Part shown: one piece after another, positions 7,912-17,358 of the stretch
How positions within the stretch are numbered: position 1 is the first letter of the stretch
Layout of the letters: every line of letters begins with the position of its first letter
DNA from: Acidobacteriaceae bacterium
GTDB taxonomy: Bacteria; Acidobacteriota; Terriglobia; Terriglobales; Acidobacteriaceae
Reading direction: 5' to 3'
DNA length: 34,582 bases
Assembly (NCBI GenBank): GCA_003169715.1
Contig: PNAR01000330.1
Location: 1 to 34,582, forward strand
Notes under the pieces: generated by a model
Told to the model about the DNA's origin: nothing
Databases searched by the model: none
What the model saw: the letters and a program-made list of their open reading frames with translations, nothing else
Program-made: the position numbers and the translations under genes

Positions 7912-9714
7912 TTATGACGCGGCCGGAATTCGCTCCTCCACCAGCGTGGTGCGGCCACTTCTTTTAGTCATGCGAGTGAAGAAAATCCCGCCATAGATTG
8001 CCCAGACTAGAGCGACTCCCAGCGCAAGCAACGGCTCCATTTTTGTTCCGTATCCCATGAATGGACCGATCACATAAAAAGCCATGCAGGCAAGGTTTGC
8101 GAGAAGACCAAATATTGGGATGATCAGATGCCGGACGACCTTGAACTTCGGGTGGTTGTGGTAGCAAACGATACAAGTGATGCAGCTCAGCATGTACAGA
8201 AGGAACGTTCCGAAGTTCGATGCGAGCGTTGTCGTCAAAAACGTATTTGGCAGCGCTGCCATTTTGTCATGCGTGGTATATCCAAAGCTGGACCAGAACC
8301 CATGGGGCAAGGCTGCGATAGCGGAATCCGCGGGGGCAGAACCGTCTCCGAAGTAAACCAATACGGTGATGCAGCCCACGATTGCGGAGATGATAGCCAG
8401 GGTCCAAATGGCCTTATGAGGGGTGAGGTTTCTGGAATGCAGCGCGCCCATGGAATCGGGCAACTCTTTATCCTTTCCCATGGCGTACGTGACGCGAGCT
8501 CCGGTATTGATGCAAGACAAAGTAGTGCCGATCAATGCGAGAAACACTGTCGCCGCTTCGACCAGCATGAAGATGCGTCCGTGCCCAGCGCCAAACAGGG
8601 CATCGCCAACGACGATCATCATGTCACCTATGGGCGCCGCCGAGGCACTGGCAAAGCCCATGGGATAGCCGCTATTGAGGAAATAGTTCGCCGCGAAGTA
8701 CTCAAACAAATAACAGAAACAGCCTTGAACGAGAAGCGACGTGATAACCGCAATGGGCACGTCGCGTTTGGCGTTCTTGGCCTCACCTCCCATGGAGGTT
8801 ACAGATTCAAATCCCACGAGAATCAGAATGGCAATCGTAGCTTGGACGAACATCCATCCGAAATTGTGTAAGCTGACCACCGACTTGGCATTCGGATGCG
8901 AAACAAAAGCACCGGTGGAATCTTTTTCGGGGTAGTCAATCTTAAAAGGAACCGGCTTTCCGGCTGCGTCGAGCGCGCACTGAGGCGTGCCGTCGGCGGC
9001 GCGGGTGATGGTGTCAGTACTAGCTCCGCTCACCATCGTTTTCGTGGTGGCGAACTCGCAACTAAAAGCGGCGCTGGTTTGCGGATCGAATTGGTACGCC
9101 GTGCTCCCGGGCGGATGATTGATGCGGAAACCCAAGGCTACAACTGTAAACACCAGCAAAGCACTGATCTGAATCACATTGATGCCGATGTTAATTGAGG
9201 TTGAACCGTTTACGCCGCGATGAGCAATATAGGCGACCGCGAATGAGAAGAAAATCGCAATGGCCATCATGAACATTGGCCCGGGATTAGAGGCGCTCAT
9301 GAAATTAGGCCAGATGGTGCCGACGAGATAGCCAGATATCACGCCGATAACGCCGACCATCACTCCCGGATAGATCCAGTAGTAAAGGTGTGAGCCCCAT
9401 CCGACGATGAATTTCGCTAAACGTGCGTAGGGCCATGCCGTTTCGTGATTGAGAAACGATTGTTCGGCGAAGTAATAGGAACTGCCGGTACCGGGATAGA
9501 GCTTGGCCATCTCCGCATAGCAAACGGCGGTGGCAAGACAGAGTAGGATCGCAAACAGAATACCGATCCACATGGAAGGCGCCGTTGCGCCTGCCGCCCC
9601 TTGTCCCGCAAAAGTCAACCATAGGAATGCGCCCGGCGCGATTAGCGCCATCGCATTCATCGTCAACCCCGTCAGGCCCAGGGTTTTCTGCATTTCTACT
9701 GGAGCATCGGCCAT
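7912..9714 (-). CDS. APC-superfamily amino acid permease
   Basis: Multi-TM; 'MQKTLGLTGLTMNAMALIAPGAFLWLTFAGQGA', 'GFESVTSMGGEAKNAKRDVPIAV', 'GARVTYAMGKDKELP'. Confidence 0.92.
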   Translation of the reverse strand: MADAPVEMQKTLGLTGLTMNAMALIAPGAFLWLTFAGQGAAGATAPSMWIGILFAILLCLATAVCYAEMAKLYPGTGSSYYFAEQSFLNHETAWPYARLAKFIVGWGSHLYYWIYPGVMVGVIGVISGYLVGTIWPNFMSASNPGPMFMMAIAIFFSFAVAYIAHRGVNGSTSINIGINVIQISALLVFTVVALGFRINHPPGSTAYQFDPQTSAAFSCEFATTKTMVSGASTDTITRAADGTPQCALDAAGKPVPFKIDYPEKDSTGAFVSHPNAKSVVSLHNFGWMFVQATIAILILVGFESVTSMGGEAKNAKRDVPIAVITSLLVQGCFCYLFEYFAANYFLNSGYPMGFASASAAPIGDMMIVVGDALFGAGHGRIFMLVEAATVFLALIGTTLSCINTGARVTYAMGKDKELPDSMGALHSRNLTPHKAIWTLAIISAIVGCITVLVYFGDGSAPADSAIAALPHGFWSSFGYTTHDKMAALPNTFLTTTLASNFGTFLLYMLSCITCIVCYHNHPKFKVVRHLIIPIFGLLANLACMAFYVIGPFMGYGTKMEPLLALGVALVWAIYGGIFFTRMTKRSGRTTLVEERIPAAS

Positions 9715-9738
9715 GTGACTTCTCCTTCGAAGCGGGAT

Positions 9739-9756
9739 TCGGACGTCGTCGTCCGA
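9739..9756. repeat. Perfect short palindrome TCGGACG-TCGT-CGTCCGA
   Basis: 7-bp arms just upstream of the permease start. Confidence 0.75.
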
Positions 9757-9947
9757 TTTCGATCTAAAACCGTTCCTACTAGCGCGGACTCGGCTTGGGG
9801 GCTTTTCGATCTGGCACCCAAGCCGGCCCGCATACTATCGAACACCTTTCTTATTGCGCCGTGCTAAATGCCTAAATCAAGCGCACCGCAAACCTGCTGC
9901 CCGGTGAGGCCTTGCTAAACCAAGCCCGGTAGCAGGTCCTTCGCGCT

Positions 9948-11174
9948 TTAAAACATGAAGCCTGCTTCAACCACCCCGCGCGGCTGATTGGCGCTCAGAC
10001 CGTTCGTACCGAAGCCGTCTCCGGCCGTCATGCTCGTCGCATGGACAATCGCCAGGTCTCCGCGCAGAAAGAATGCATCCTTGCGATAAGTTGGGGTGAT
10101 CGTGAGTCCAAAGGCACCGCTGCCGGGACCGTACATCAAATTCACCGCACCGTTGCTGGCGCTTCCCGAGCTCTTGATGTATTCAATCCGGGGCGCCAGC
10201 GAAAATCCATGCTTGAAGTTGTAGGTCATCAAGAGAGCGCCACTCTTTGTGCTCGCGCCTTGCGCGATCCCAATGCTCGCGTTCGTCGGAACGTCGGTGT
10301 ATTGGAAATACGGCTGCACCACCCAATTTCCTTTGGTGTAGGTATAAATCAGGTTGTAGATCTCCGAGTTATTCAGGGTCACAGGTGTTGCCAACGTGTT
10401 CTTTGCGTAGGAACCTGCGTTACCCATGCCTACAAAAGACAAGCTGTTTGCGGCATTGAATGCGTAGGTTGCCGAACCCGAGAGCCATGTGTAGCGGTTC
10501 GAATAAAAACCGTCATTCCAGCTTAGCGCCAGGGCCCACTTCTTGTAGGCCTCGTTGAGCTGAACGCCCCTATTGACGGCGTTCTCCTGGTTCCAGGGAA
10601 GGCCACGCTCGACGTTCATGTTTTCGAAGCTGAACGTGTACTCCGCGCCGATCAGGGTCGGCAGCGCGCCGATTTCTACGTTAAAGTTCCCTTTAACCAG
10701 CTTCAGGTAGCCTTGCGGAAACGGCCCATAGATGTTCTTGATCGTGTCCGAGGTTGAGAGGAAGGGCACCCCGATCGCGGGTAAGTTGTAGGCGCCGCCC
10801 TGCAAGTAGAACTGCCACCAGCCAGAAGTCTTTTGCACAAAAATTTGTGCGTTGCTGATGTCATAGTGCGTCGCGTTGTCACCGCTAACATGATTTCCTT
10901 CGGTCCAGCCAATGCCACTCAAAATTCCCGTAACCGCGAGTTTTCCGTCCTCAACCTCGTGAGGTACTGCGGTTTGTAGCGGCCCCGACATCGAAGGCAT
11001 GGGCAACGGCTGTGCGGCAGCCGTGGCTGGCGTGGGCGGGGGAGGAGCAGTGCCGCCAGCCGGAGCGGAGCTGGGCGCAGTCTGAGGATCCGAGGAGGCA
11101 TTTTGTCCAAAGGACGCAATGACCGCCAGCACGACGAATATCAGCACAGTTGAAACCACGAATCGTGTACGCAA
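9948..11174 (-). CDS. Outer-membrane beta-barrel protein (OmpL/BBP2-like porin)
   Basis: Signal peptide, Pro/Ala-rich linker, alternating beta-strand pattern, terminal 'VVEAGFMF' ending in Phe. Confidence 0.8.
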   Translation of the reverse strand: MRTRFVVSTVLIFVVLAVIASFGQNASSDPQTAPSSAPAGGTAPPPPTPATAAAQPLPMPSMSGPLQTAVPHEVEDGKLAVTGILSGIGWTEGNHVSGDNATHYDISNAQIFVQKTSGWWQFYLQGGAYNLPAIGVPFLSTSDTIKNIYGPFPQGYLKLVKGNFNVEIGALPTLIGAEYTFSFENMNVERGLPWNQENAVNRGVQLNEAYKKWALALSWNDGFYSNRYTWLSGSATYAFNAANSLSFVGMGNAGSYAKNTLATPVTLNNSEIYNLIYTYTKGNWVVQPYFQYTDVPTNASIGIAQGASTKSGALLMTYNFKHGFSLAPRIEYIKSSGSASNGAVNLMYGPGSGAFGLTITPTYRKDAFFLRGDLAIVHATSMTAGDGFGTNGLSANQPRGVVEAGFMF

Positions 11175-11560
11175 AGTTAATCTCCTTTTTTGGAATGCTC
11201 GGCAATTTACCGACTTCCATGGCGCATCAACGTGAAAATTCCACGCGAAGACAGAGGTCTCGAACCAAATTCAATATTCCCTGCGAAACGTCACTCAGGG
11301 CTCTTATGAGCGACGGACCACAAAAGTTCTGGGTGCAAAAGTATTGGGGACTCAGGTGGATGTCCAATTGATTGTTTTTTTAATGAGCATTAAAAATACT
11401 TTGAAAAGTAAAATCTATGGCCTGCATAAGCAGAAGTGTTAACCGCTGAAAGGAAAGAGTATGGCGAGTACCGAGTTAGCGGAAATGACCGAGCTTTGAA
11501 TCAGGCAAATTAGTTTTGTGAATGGGATCTACGGTTGACCTCACGGCGGGGTGGCACGCC

Positions 11561-12187
11561 TTATCGGCAATCAGCGCACACTTCGCCTCGTAACGCCTCC
11601 AGTCCCTCTTTGAGTATGATAGGAACCATGAGGACGGCGGCCAGTGAGTCAGCCCACCACCACCCAAATAGAGCATTAAGACCCAGCCCACAAAGCAGGA
11701 TCGCGGATAAATAGGCACAGATTGAGGTTTGCCGCGAGTCCGCCCGGAGTGCGCCGCTGCCAAGACTTGCAGCTGTTTTCCGCTTAAGACGAGCCAGCAC
11801 TGGCATTACGATCAGCGAAAGGATCGCAAGCGCGATACCGATGTCGCTCCGCTCGGGTTCTCGCCGGATCAATAGAGTTCTCACTGAACCGAATGTGACG
11901 TAGGCCGCCAGAGCCATGAAGCTTATGCCGACTAGCCGCAATGCCCGGCGTTCTACTCTCTCGATTTCATGACCGGAGCGCTCTGCGCGAAGCCGCCATA
12001 ATAGGATTGCTCCAGAGGAAGTTTCTATCAGGGAATCGAATCCGAACCCAATTAACGCCACGCTTCCGGCGAAGGAGCCAGCGGCGATTGCAATTGCACC
12101 TTCCAGCAGATTCCAACTGATCGTCAAGTATTCAAGGTAAATACCCCTTTCCAGATGATCAGACCGTGTGGCCGATTCTTTCGCCAT
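11561..12187 (-). CDS. Cation diffusion facilitator-like membrane protein
   Basis: 'SWNLLEGAIAIAAGSFAGSVALIGFGFDSLIE' and 'SLGSGALRADSRQTSICAYLSAILLCGLGLN...WWADSLAAV' match the CDF TM domain; the cytosolic C-terminal domain is absent. Confidence 0.78.
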   Translation of the reverse strand: MAKESATRSDHLERGIYLEYLTISWNLLEGAIAIAAGSFAGSVALIGFGFDSLIETSSGAILLWRLRAERSGHEIERVERRALRLVGISFMALAAYVTFGSVRTLLIRREPERSDIGIALAILSLIVMPVLARLKRKTAASLGSGALRADSRQTSICAYLSAILLCGLGLNALFGWWWADSLAAVLMVPIILKEGLEALRGEVCADCR

Positions 12188-12308
12188 TCACCGATGCTAT
12201 AGCAGACCCCGTATTTGTAGCAGCGTGGCCGAAGCGGGCTTAATTTTCATATCCATTTGTTAATGGTTACCCCCGATTACTATGGTGGTTCTATTCCCTT
12301 TCGCGTTA

Positions 12309-12337
12309 TTGCCCGCGTCCCCTGCCATACCTATAAT
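12309..12337 (+). promoter_or_regulatory. Sigma70-like promoter TTGCCC-17-TATAAT
   Basis: -35 at 12309-12314, -10 at 12332-12337, upstream of the lytic transglycosylase gene. Confidence 0.6.
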
Positions 12338-12425
12338 TGAGTCACTCTGGTAAGGATTCTCTCTTCAGGTTGCGGGTAGGCGTCCGCTGAGGTGTGTTTT
12401 CCTCCTGTTTTGTGATCGGTTTGCC

Positions 12426-13262
12426 ATGCGAAAACGCCTGCAACTCGCCTTGATGTCCATTGCTGCCATCGCGACCTTCCTTTCGGTCATGCCCTGCGTG
12501 CAGGCTCAGGCCTGGACGCCAGAGGTCATCACTGCCACGACCGACGATAGCGGCCACAAGGTTTATGTGAATGATTCGGTTCAAGCCCCGGTGAAGCGAG
12601 CACACCCTTCGACTTACGGGCAGAGTTCGCTCGTGTATTGGAGTGGAACCGACCATCGCTGGAAGCCCGTTCCTGCGGCAAACGTCCGTTCCGCCCGCTC
12701 TGCGGCGGACGAAGTGAAAATGATTCTTTCGCGCCGCTCGTCCGATAGTCCGGCGTTTCAACGGCCTTCCGGACAAGCTTTTACCCAGCCCGAAATAGAT
12801 GCCGCCATTAATCAGTCGGCGCTTCAACACAATGTTGACCCGAATTTGGTCCGGGCCTTGATTAAAGTCGAATCGAATTTTAATCCCAACGCCGTTTCGC
12901 CCAAGGGAGCGATGGGACTGATGCAGCTCATGCCGCAGACGGCGCGAGAATTGAATGTAACCAACCCCTTCGATCCGCAGCAAAACGTGGATGCGGGCGT
13001 TCGTCACCTGAAACATTTAATGGAGAGTTATGGCGGCGATGTGAGCCTGACCCTCGCCGCTTACAACGCTGGGGCGGGCGCGGTGGCGCGGAGTGCGGGC
13101 ATTCCAAATTTCCGGGAGACCCGCAATTACGTGACGCGGATTACGAATCTCTATCACGGCGCGCCCGGAGAAATTACGCGGAACTTGAGGGTTCCAGCTT
13201 ACTCGCCAGTAATGGTTCAACGAGATGCGAGCGGAGTTCTTTATATGAGTAACACGGATTGA
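12426..13262 (+). CDS. Lytic transglycosylase (SLT domain)
   Basis: 'VRALIKVESNFNPNAVSPKGAMGLMQLMPQTARELNV...AAYNAGAGAVARSAGIPNFRETRNYVTRI'. Confidence 0.93.
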   Translation: MRKRLQLALMSIAAIATFLSVMPCVQAQAWTPEVITATTDDSGHKVYVNDSVQAPVKRAHPSTYGQSSLVYWSGTDHRWKPVPAANVRSARSAADEVKMILSRRSSDSPAFQRPSGQAFTQPEIDAAINQSALQHNVDPNLVRALIKVESNFNPNAVSPKGAMGLMQLMPQTARELNVTNPFDPQQNVDAGVRHLKHLMESYGGDVSLTLAAYNAGAGAVARSAGIPNFRETRNYVTRITNLYHGAPGEITRNLRVPAYSPVMVQRDASGVLYMSNTD

Positions 13263-13332
13263 AAGAACGCATCTCAGTAGTACGACGTTAATTGTAAACA
13301 ACGGTTTCGGCAGCGATTGCGGTCTAAATACA

Positions 13333-15378
13333 TTGAAGAACCCCCATTCAAGCCACCGCCGGTTGTGCGGCAACGCTGCCTTCGTGATTCTGTTACTGTC
13401 GCTGCCCGCCCTCGCCAATATTTATAAATCCGATTCCTGGGCGCACGGGCAGTTTGCCATCGCGGAACACAAGCGCCAGGAATTGAATCAGCATCCGCCT
13501 GAGCGCCAAACTCGCCGCGAGTATCAAGACGTCATTGATTCCTATCGCCGGGTTTACTACGGAAGCCCGGCATCGTCCAAGGCGGACGCCAGCGTATTTG
13601 GGGTGGCGGACGTGCTGGCCGGCATGGGACGGCGATTTCACGAAGCAAAAACATTGCGTGCGGCCGTCGCGCAATATGAATTTTTGCGTCGGGAATATCC
13701 CGGCAGCAAATATCGCTTCGAGGCACTATTTAATATCGGCCATATCTACGCCAATGATCTCGATAGCCCGGATCGCGCGAAGAACGCTTTTGAGGAATTC
13801 GTAAGAAAATATCCGCGAAATCACTTTGCAGACGAGGCGCGTGCCGCTCTTGCGAATCTGCCTGGACCATCCGGGAAAATGAAGGAAAGTGAGGTTGCCG
13901 ACGGTTCTAGTTCCAACTCTAAGACGGAACTAAGTCCCGCACCAGCAGACGCCAGGCCACGAGTTGCGATTCAAACTGTAGTGCCGGAAGATACCGGCAA
14001 GCCTGCTCATATCATCTCCATCCATCACTGGTCGAAAGATGGCTATACCAAGGTGGCAATTGATCTGGATCATCCTGTCTCCTACAAGTCGCAGCGCATT
14101 GAAAATCCGGATCGCATTGTTTTTGATCTCGATGCCAATCTTTCGAGGAAGCTGATCGGCGAGACAGTTGATGTTGGCGACGACCTGCTTAAGGAAATCC
14201 GAGTGGCGCAGTTCAAGCCGGATCGCGCTCGCATAGTACTGGAAACGGGGGATCACTCCGACTTCAGTGCATCCGTCGAGCCGCATCCAACACGCCTGCT
14301 TATTAATCTCAAAGACAGCCGCATCCAGACGCAAGGACTTGAGAACAAAGATATTGAAAGCAGCGGGAATGTTTCGCGCGACGATAAAGACCGTCCGGGT
14401 TTGAAGCAGGCATCCGTAGATGTCAGGCCACAAAACGCGGCGAGATCCGCGATTCCCCTCAAGCGAATCGTCGAGGCCGACGAGGACGATACGGTCGCGA
14501 AGGTGGACCCAATCGCTCCGCCGCCCCCGGAGATACGAAAATCCCCTCTGCCGTCTTCCAAAACGCGCACGCCACTAAATCACCGCAAGGCGCGGCAGTT
14601 GGATGTGCGAGAGGCACAACCGACGGCGAGCGGCGACCGGTCTCTAATCCGCGCCTTGGGCTTGAAGATTGGGAAGATCGTGATAGATCCAGGACATGGC
14701 GGGTACGACACCGGAACTATCGGTCCGAACTCCCTCGAAGAGAAAGATCTCGTGCTTGACGTTAGCCGCCGCCTCGGCAAGCTGCTGGAATCCAGACTAG
14801 GCGCTCAGGTTGTTTATACGCGGAAAGACGATACGTTCGTGCCGCTCGAGACCCGCACTGCGATTGCGAATCAGGAACAGGCGGACCTCTTCGTTTCGGT
14901 GCATGCCAATTCCAGCCATGACCCTGCCGCGCGGGGAGTCGAGACTTACTACCTGAACTTCAGCTCTTCGCCGGACGCCCTCGAAGTCGCGGCACGCGAG
15001 AATGCGGTCTCTGAAACTTCAATCCACGAGCTTCAGGATTTGGTGAAGCAGATCGCGCTAAAAGAAAAGATCGAAGAATCTCGAGAGTTTGCCTCCGACG
15101 TTCAAGAGGAATTGCACAGCGGTCTGTCAGTCAGAAATCCCGGTCTCCGCGACCGTGGCGTGAAGAAGGCGCCTTTCATTGTGCTTATCGGCGCCAACAT
15201 GCCATCCATTCTGGCTGAGATTTCTTTTGTGAGCAATCCGGGCGATGAGCGGCGGTTAGAAACAGCGGCATACCGCCAACGGATCGCCGAGTCGCTCTAC
15301 CGCGGCATTTCGAAATACGTCAGCGGACTGAGCGGAGTAAAGGTCGCGAGCAAAATCGAAAAGACCTCAGTACAGTAA
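13333..15378 (+). CDS. N-acetylmuramoyl-L-alanine amidase with N-terminal TPR-like and AMIN domains
   Basis: 'IVIDPGHGGYDTGTIGPNSLEEKDLVLDVSRRL', 'FVSVHANSS', 'ILAEISFVSNPGDE'; AMIN-like 'SYKSQRIENPDRIVFDLD'. TTG start in the ORF track. Confidence 0.92.
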   Translation: MKNPHSSHRRLCGNAAFVILLLSLPALANIYKSDSWAHGQFAIAEHKRQELNQHPPERQTRREYQDVIDSYRRVYYGSPASSKADASVFGVADVLAGMGRRFHEAKTLRAAVAQYEFLRREYPGSKYRFEALFNIGHIYANDLDSPDRAKNAFEEFVRKYPRNHFADEARAALANLPGPSGKMKESEVADGSSSNSKTELSPAPADARPRVAIQTVVPEDTGKPAHIISIHHWSKDGYTKVAIDLDHPVSYKSQRIENPDRIVFDLDANLSRKLIGETVDVGDDLLKEIRVAQFKPDRARIVLETGDHSDFSASVEPHPTRLLINLKDSRIQTQGLENKDIESSGNVSRDDKDRPGLKQASVDVRPQNAARSAIPLKRIVEADEDDTVAKVDPIAPPPPEIRKSPLPSSKTRTPLNHRKARQLDVREAQPTASGDRSLIRALGLKIGKIVIDPGHGGYDTGTIGPNSLEEKDLVLDVSRRLGKLLESRLGAQVVYTRKDDTFVPLETRTAIANQEQADLFVSVHANSSHDPAARGVETYYLNFSSSPDALEVAARENAVSETSIHELQDLVKQIALKEKIEESREFASDVQEELHSGLSVRNPGLRDRGVKKAPFIVLIGANMPSILAEISFVSNPGDERRLETAAYRQRIAESLYRGISKYVSGLSGVKVASKIEKTSVQ

Positions 15379-15458
15379 GAGGAATGGGGTCTTAAGCTGC
15401 TAGCAATAATAGAGGTATCCCGCTCTGCAAAGAAGGATATCTGAAGTAGGCTAGAAGT

Positions 15459-15626
15459 ATGGCCACAGCAACCCCAAATCAAATAAGCGACGGAAAAGTT
15501 CAAGCTAGGGCAAAGATGGCCGGCTTTATTGACCGCGTTATTGAGACGATCCAGTCGGCGCCCAAGCCAAAAACGCAAGAAAGCGATCGGACTACTTCCT
15601 CCGCAGAGAATCCCGCAAAAGAGTAG
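15459..15626 (+). CDS. Small hypothetical protein (55 aa)
   Basis: Manually translated MATATPNQISDGKVQARAKMAGFIDRVIETIQSAPKPKTQESDRTTSSAENPAKE*; not in the ORF track. Confidence 0.35.
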   Translation: MATATPNQISDGKVQARAKMAGFIDRVIETIQSAPKPKTQESDRTTSSAENPAKE

Positions 15627-15794
15627 CGTTCTTTTCGAATTCTGCAATTAGTTCTTTTTTTACCTCGGCAGGCAGATGGGCCCCGTGCTTTCCTAGCAGG
15701 CGCTTGAAGCAGCAATGTCTCCCTTTTGGCCTGCGGCGTGAAATTCCTCGATAATTTCCTTGGCTAACTTAGGATCGCGTGAGGAAGGGGACAT
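15592..15794 (-). pseudogene. Apparently frameshifted small gene (about 67 aa)
   Basis: Frame 1: MSPSSRDPKLAKEIIEEFHAAGQKGDIAA...; then the -1 frame FKRLLGKHGAHLPAEVKKELIAEFEKNATLLRDSLRRK*. Confidence 0.45.
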
Positions 15795-15897
15795 CCGATT
15801 ACATTTCTATCATGTTTGCCGGGGCGCTTCATTGCAACGGTAAATATCCAACGGAACGACCGTTTGGAAACTTTAATTCCCTATCTGTAGTCTAATA

Positions 15898-17079
15898 ATG
15901 AAGGTATTTGCACGGCTTTCCATGAAAATCCTCAGATTCTTGTTTTTCTTCGCTGTGTACGGAATATCCGCTTTTGCTCTTGCAGGTCCGCCGACTGCGG
16001 TGAATGCAAAGGCCGCCTCCATCCTTCCAACGGAGTTCGCTGGATGGAACCTTGTTGGCACACTTCAAACTAGCAAAGACCCGTCTGTTGCCGATCCAGT
16101 TAATGCGACTGTGTTAAAGGAATACGGTTTTACCGGTTTCAACTCCGCCGTCTATACCCGCGATGATGGACGCAAGTTAACCGTACGAGCCGCCCAGTTT
16201 CAGGATGCAAGTGGCGCGTATGGTGCCTTCACTTATTACAAAAGCCCGCAGATGCAGAGAGAAAAAATTGGCGACCAGGGCGCGTCGTTTAATGAACGAG
16301 TTCTGTTTTATCGCGGCGACATCGTTATTGACGCCCAATTCCAAAAGCTTTCGGCAATGTCCGCCGAAGAGTTGCGCGATTTGTCTGCCGAACTTCCCCC
16401 GCCTCCGGCCAATGCTGCCGGGCTGCCGGGACTTCCCGTATACCTGCCCACGAAAGATTACGTAAAGAATACCGCGAAATACATCGTGGGTCCGGCGGCG
16501 CTGGAAAAGCTGGGCGCTCCCCTCAGTGCGCAACTCGTGGATTTTAATGCGGGTGCGGAGGTTGTACTCGGAGAGTACAGCACTGAGGATGGTCAGGCCC
16601 GCATGACGCTTATTTCTTACCCGACACCGCAAATTGCGATGGCGCATCTGCGCGGAATTGAGGATGCGAAACAGCAAAGCGCGCAAGGACCTCCGGCGCT
16701 GGATCCGGCCACCACGTTCGATAAGCGTACCGGGCCGATCATTGTCGTGGTCAGCGGAGCGATTTCGAACAGTGATGCGAAGTCTCTACTCTCCTCGGTG
16801 AATTATGAGGCCGACGTTACCTGGAACAAGAACACGTACTTTTCCCGAAGAGATGATCCCGCGAATTTCATCGTGAACGTCATCTATCTTTGCGCGATTC
16901 TTGGCTGCTTTGCAATCGTTTCCGGTATCGCTTTTGGGGGCATTCGAATACTGGCCAGGCGGCTCTTTCCGGACAAACTGTTCGACCGTCCGGACATGGG
17001 AATAATTTCCCTGCACCTGTCGGGGGACGCTCAGCCTTCCACAATCGCTGACGTAAGTCCATCAATCAAGACGGGTTAG
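15898..17079 (+). CDS. DUF6599-like secreted/membrane protein
   Basis: Signal peptide; 'ASILPTEFAGWNLVGTLQTSKDPSVADPVNATVLKEYGFTGFNSAVYTR'; C-terminal TM helix. Confidence 0.65.
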   Translation: MKVFARLSMKILRFLFFFAVYGISAFALAGPPTAVNAKAASILPTEFAGWNLVGTLQTSKDPSVADPVNATVLKEYGFTGFNSAVYTRDDGRKLTVRAAQFQDASGAYGAFTYYKSPQMQREKIGDQGASFNERVLFYRGDIVIDAQFQKLSAMSAEELRDLSAELPPPPANAAGLPGLPVYLPTKDYVKNTAKYIVGPAALEKLGAPLSAQLVDFNAGAEVVLGEYSTEDGQARMTLISYPTPQIAMAHLRGIEDAKQQSAQGPPALDPATTFDKRTGPIIVVVSGAISNSDAKSLLSSVNYEADVTWNKNTYFSRRDDPANFIVNVIYLCAILGCFAIVSGIAFGGIRILARRLFPDKLFDRPDMGIISLHLSGDAQPSTIADVSPSIKTG

Positions 17080-17181
17080 GGGTATAAAGTCAAAAAGCGT
17101 CTCACAATGGTGCAGTTACCGGCGATGTTTATATTCTTTGTAAGCCATTGAAAGTAAAGGTATTTATTTCGTAAAAATTCC

Positions 17182-17210
17182 TTGACACCCCCTTTGTAGC
17201 CCCATAAGAT
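17182..17210 (+). promoter_or_regulatory. Sigma70-like promoter TTGACA-17-TAAGAT
   Basis: Consensus -35, near-consensus -10, 17-nt spacer, with no downstream plus-strand CDS. Confidence 0.65.
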
Positions 17211-17216
17211 TTCGCC

Positions 17217-17300
17217 AGAAAGTTTTGACGGTAATCCTCCGTTGGAACTATTCTCCCTTGAAAGAGAAGGTCGCCCATGTTGCCGGGCGGCCTTTTCGTT
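17217..17300 (+). ncRNA. Candidate small RNA, about 80-85 nt
   Basis: Promoter immediately upstream, internal short hairpins (ACGG/CCGT, TTCTC/GAGAA), ends in a strong GC hairpin plus U-rich tract. Confidence 0.5.
17267..17300 (+). terminator. Intrinsic terminator AAGGTCGCCC-atgttgcc-GGGCGGCCTT-TTcgtttt
   Basis: 10-bp stem (one G-U pair) followed by a T-rich run. Confidence 0.7.
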
Positions 17301-17358
17301 TTCGCGTCAATTTTGGCGCAAGAGGTCACAGGTTAGTAGCGTTGCAACACTGCGCGCT

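Noticed and set aside
8128-8871. 247-aa plus-strand ORF
   Set aside because: Lies antisense inside the confidently assigned APC permease; composition is that of a shadow ORF.
10041-10526. 161-aa plus-strand ORF
   Set aside because: Antisense to the outer-membrane porin; no domain.
12338-12425. Cell-wall-linked c-di-AMP (ydaO) riboswitch in the SLT leader
   Set aside because: Leader is only about 80 nt and the conserved ydaO sequence blocks are not seen.
12342-13016. 224-aa minus-strand ORF
   Set aside because: Antisense to the SLT lytic transglycosylase and its leader; no recognisable domain.
13930-14433. 167-aa minus-strand ORF
   Set aside because: Antisense to the AMIN-amidase gene; shadow ORF.
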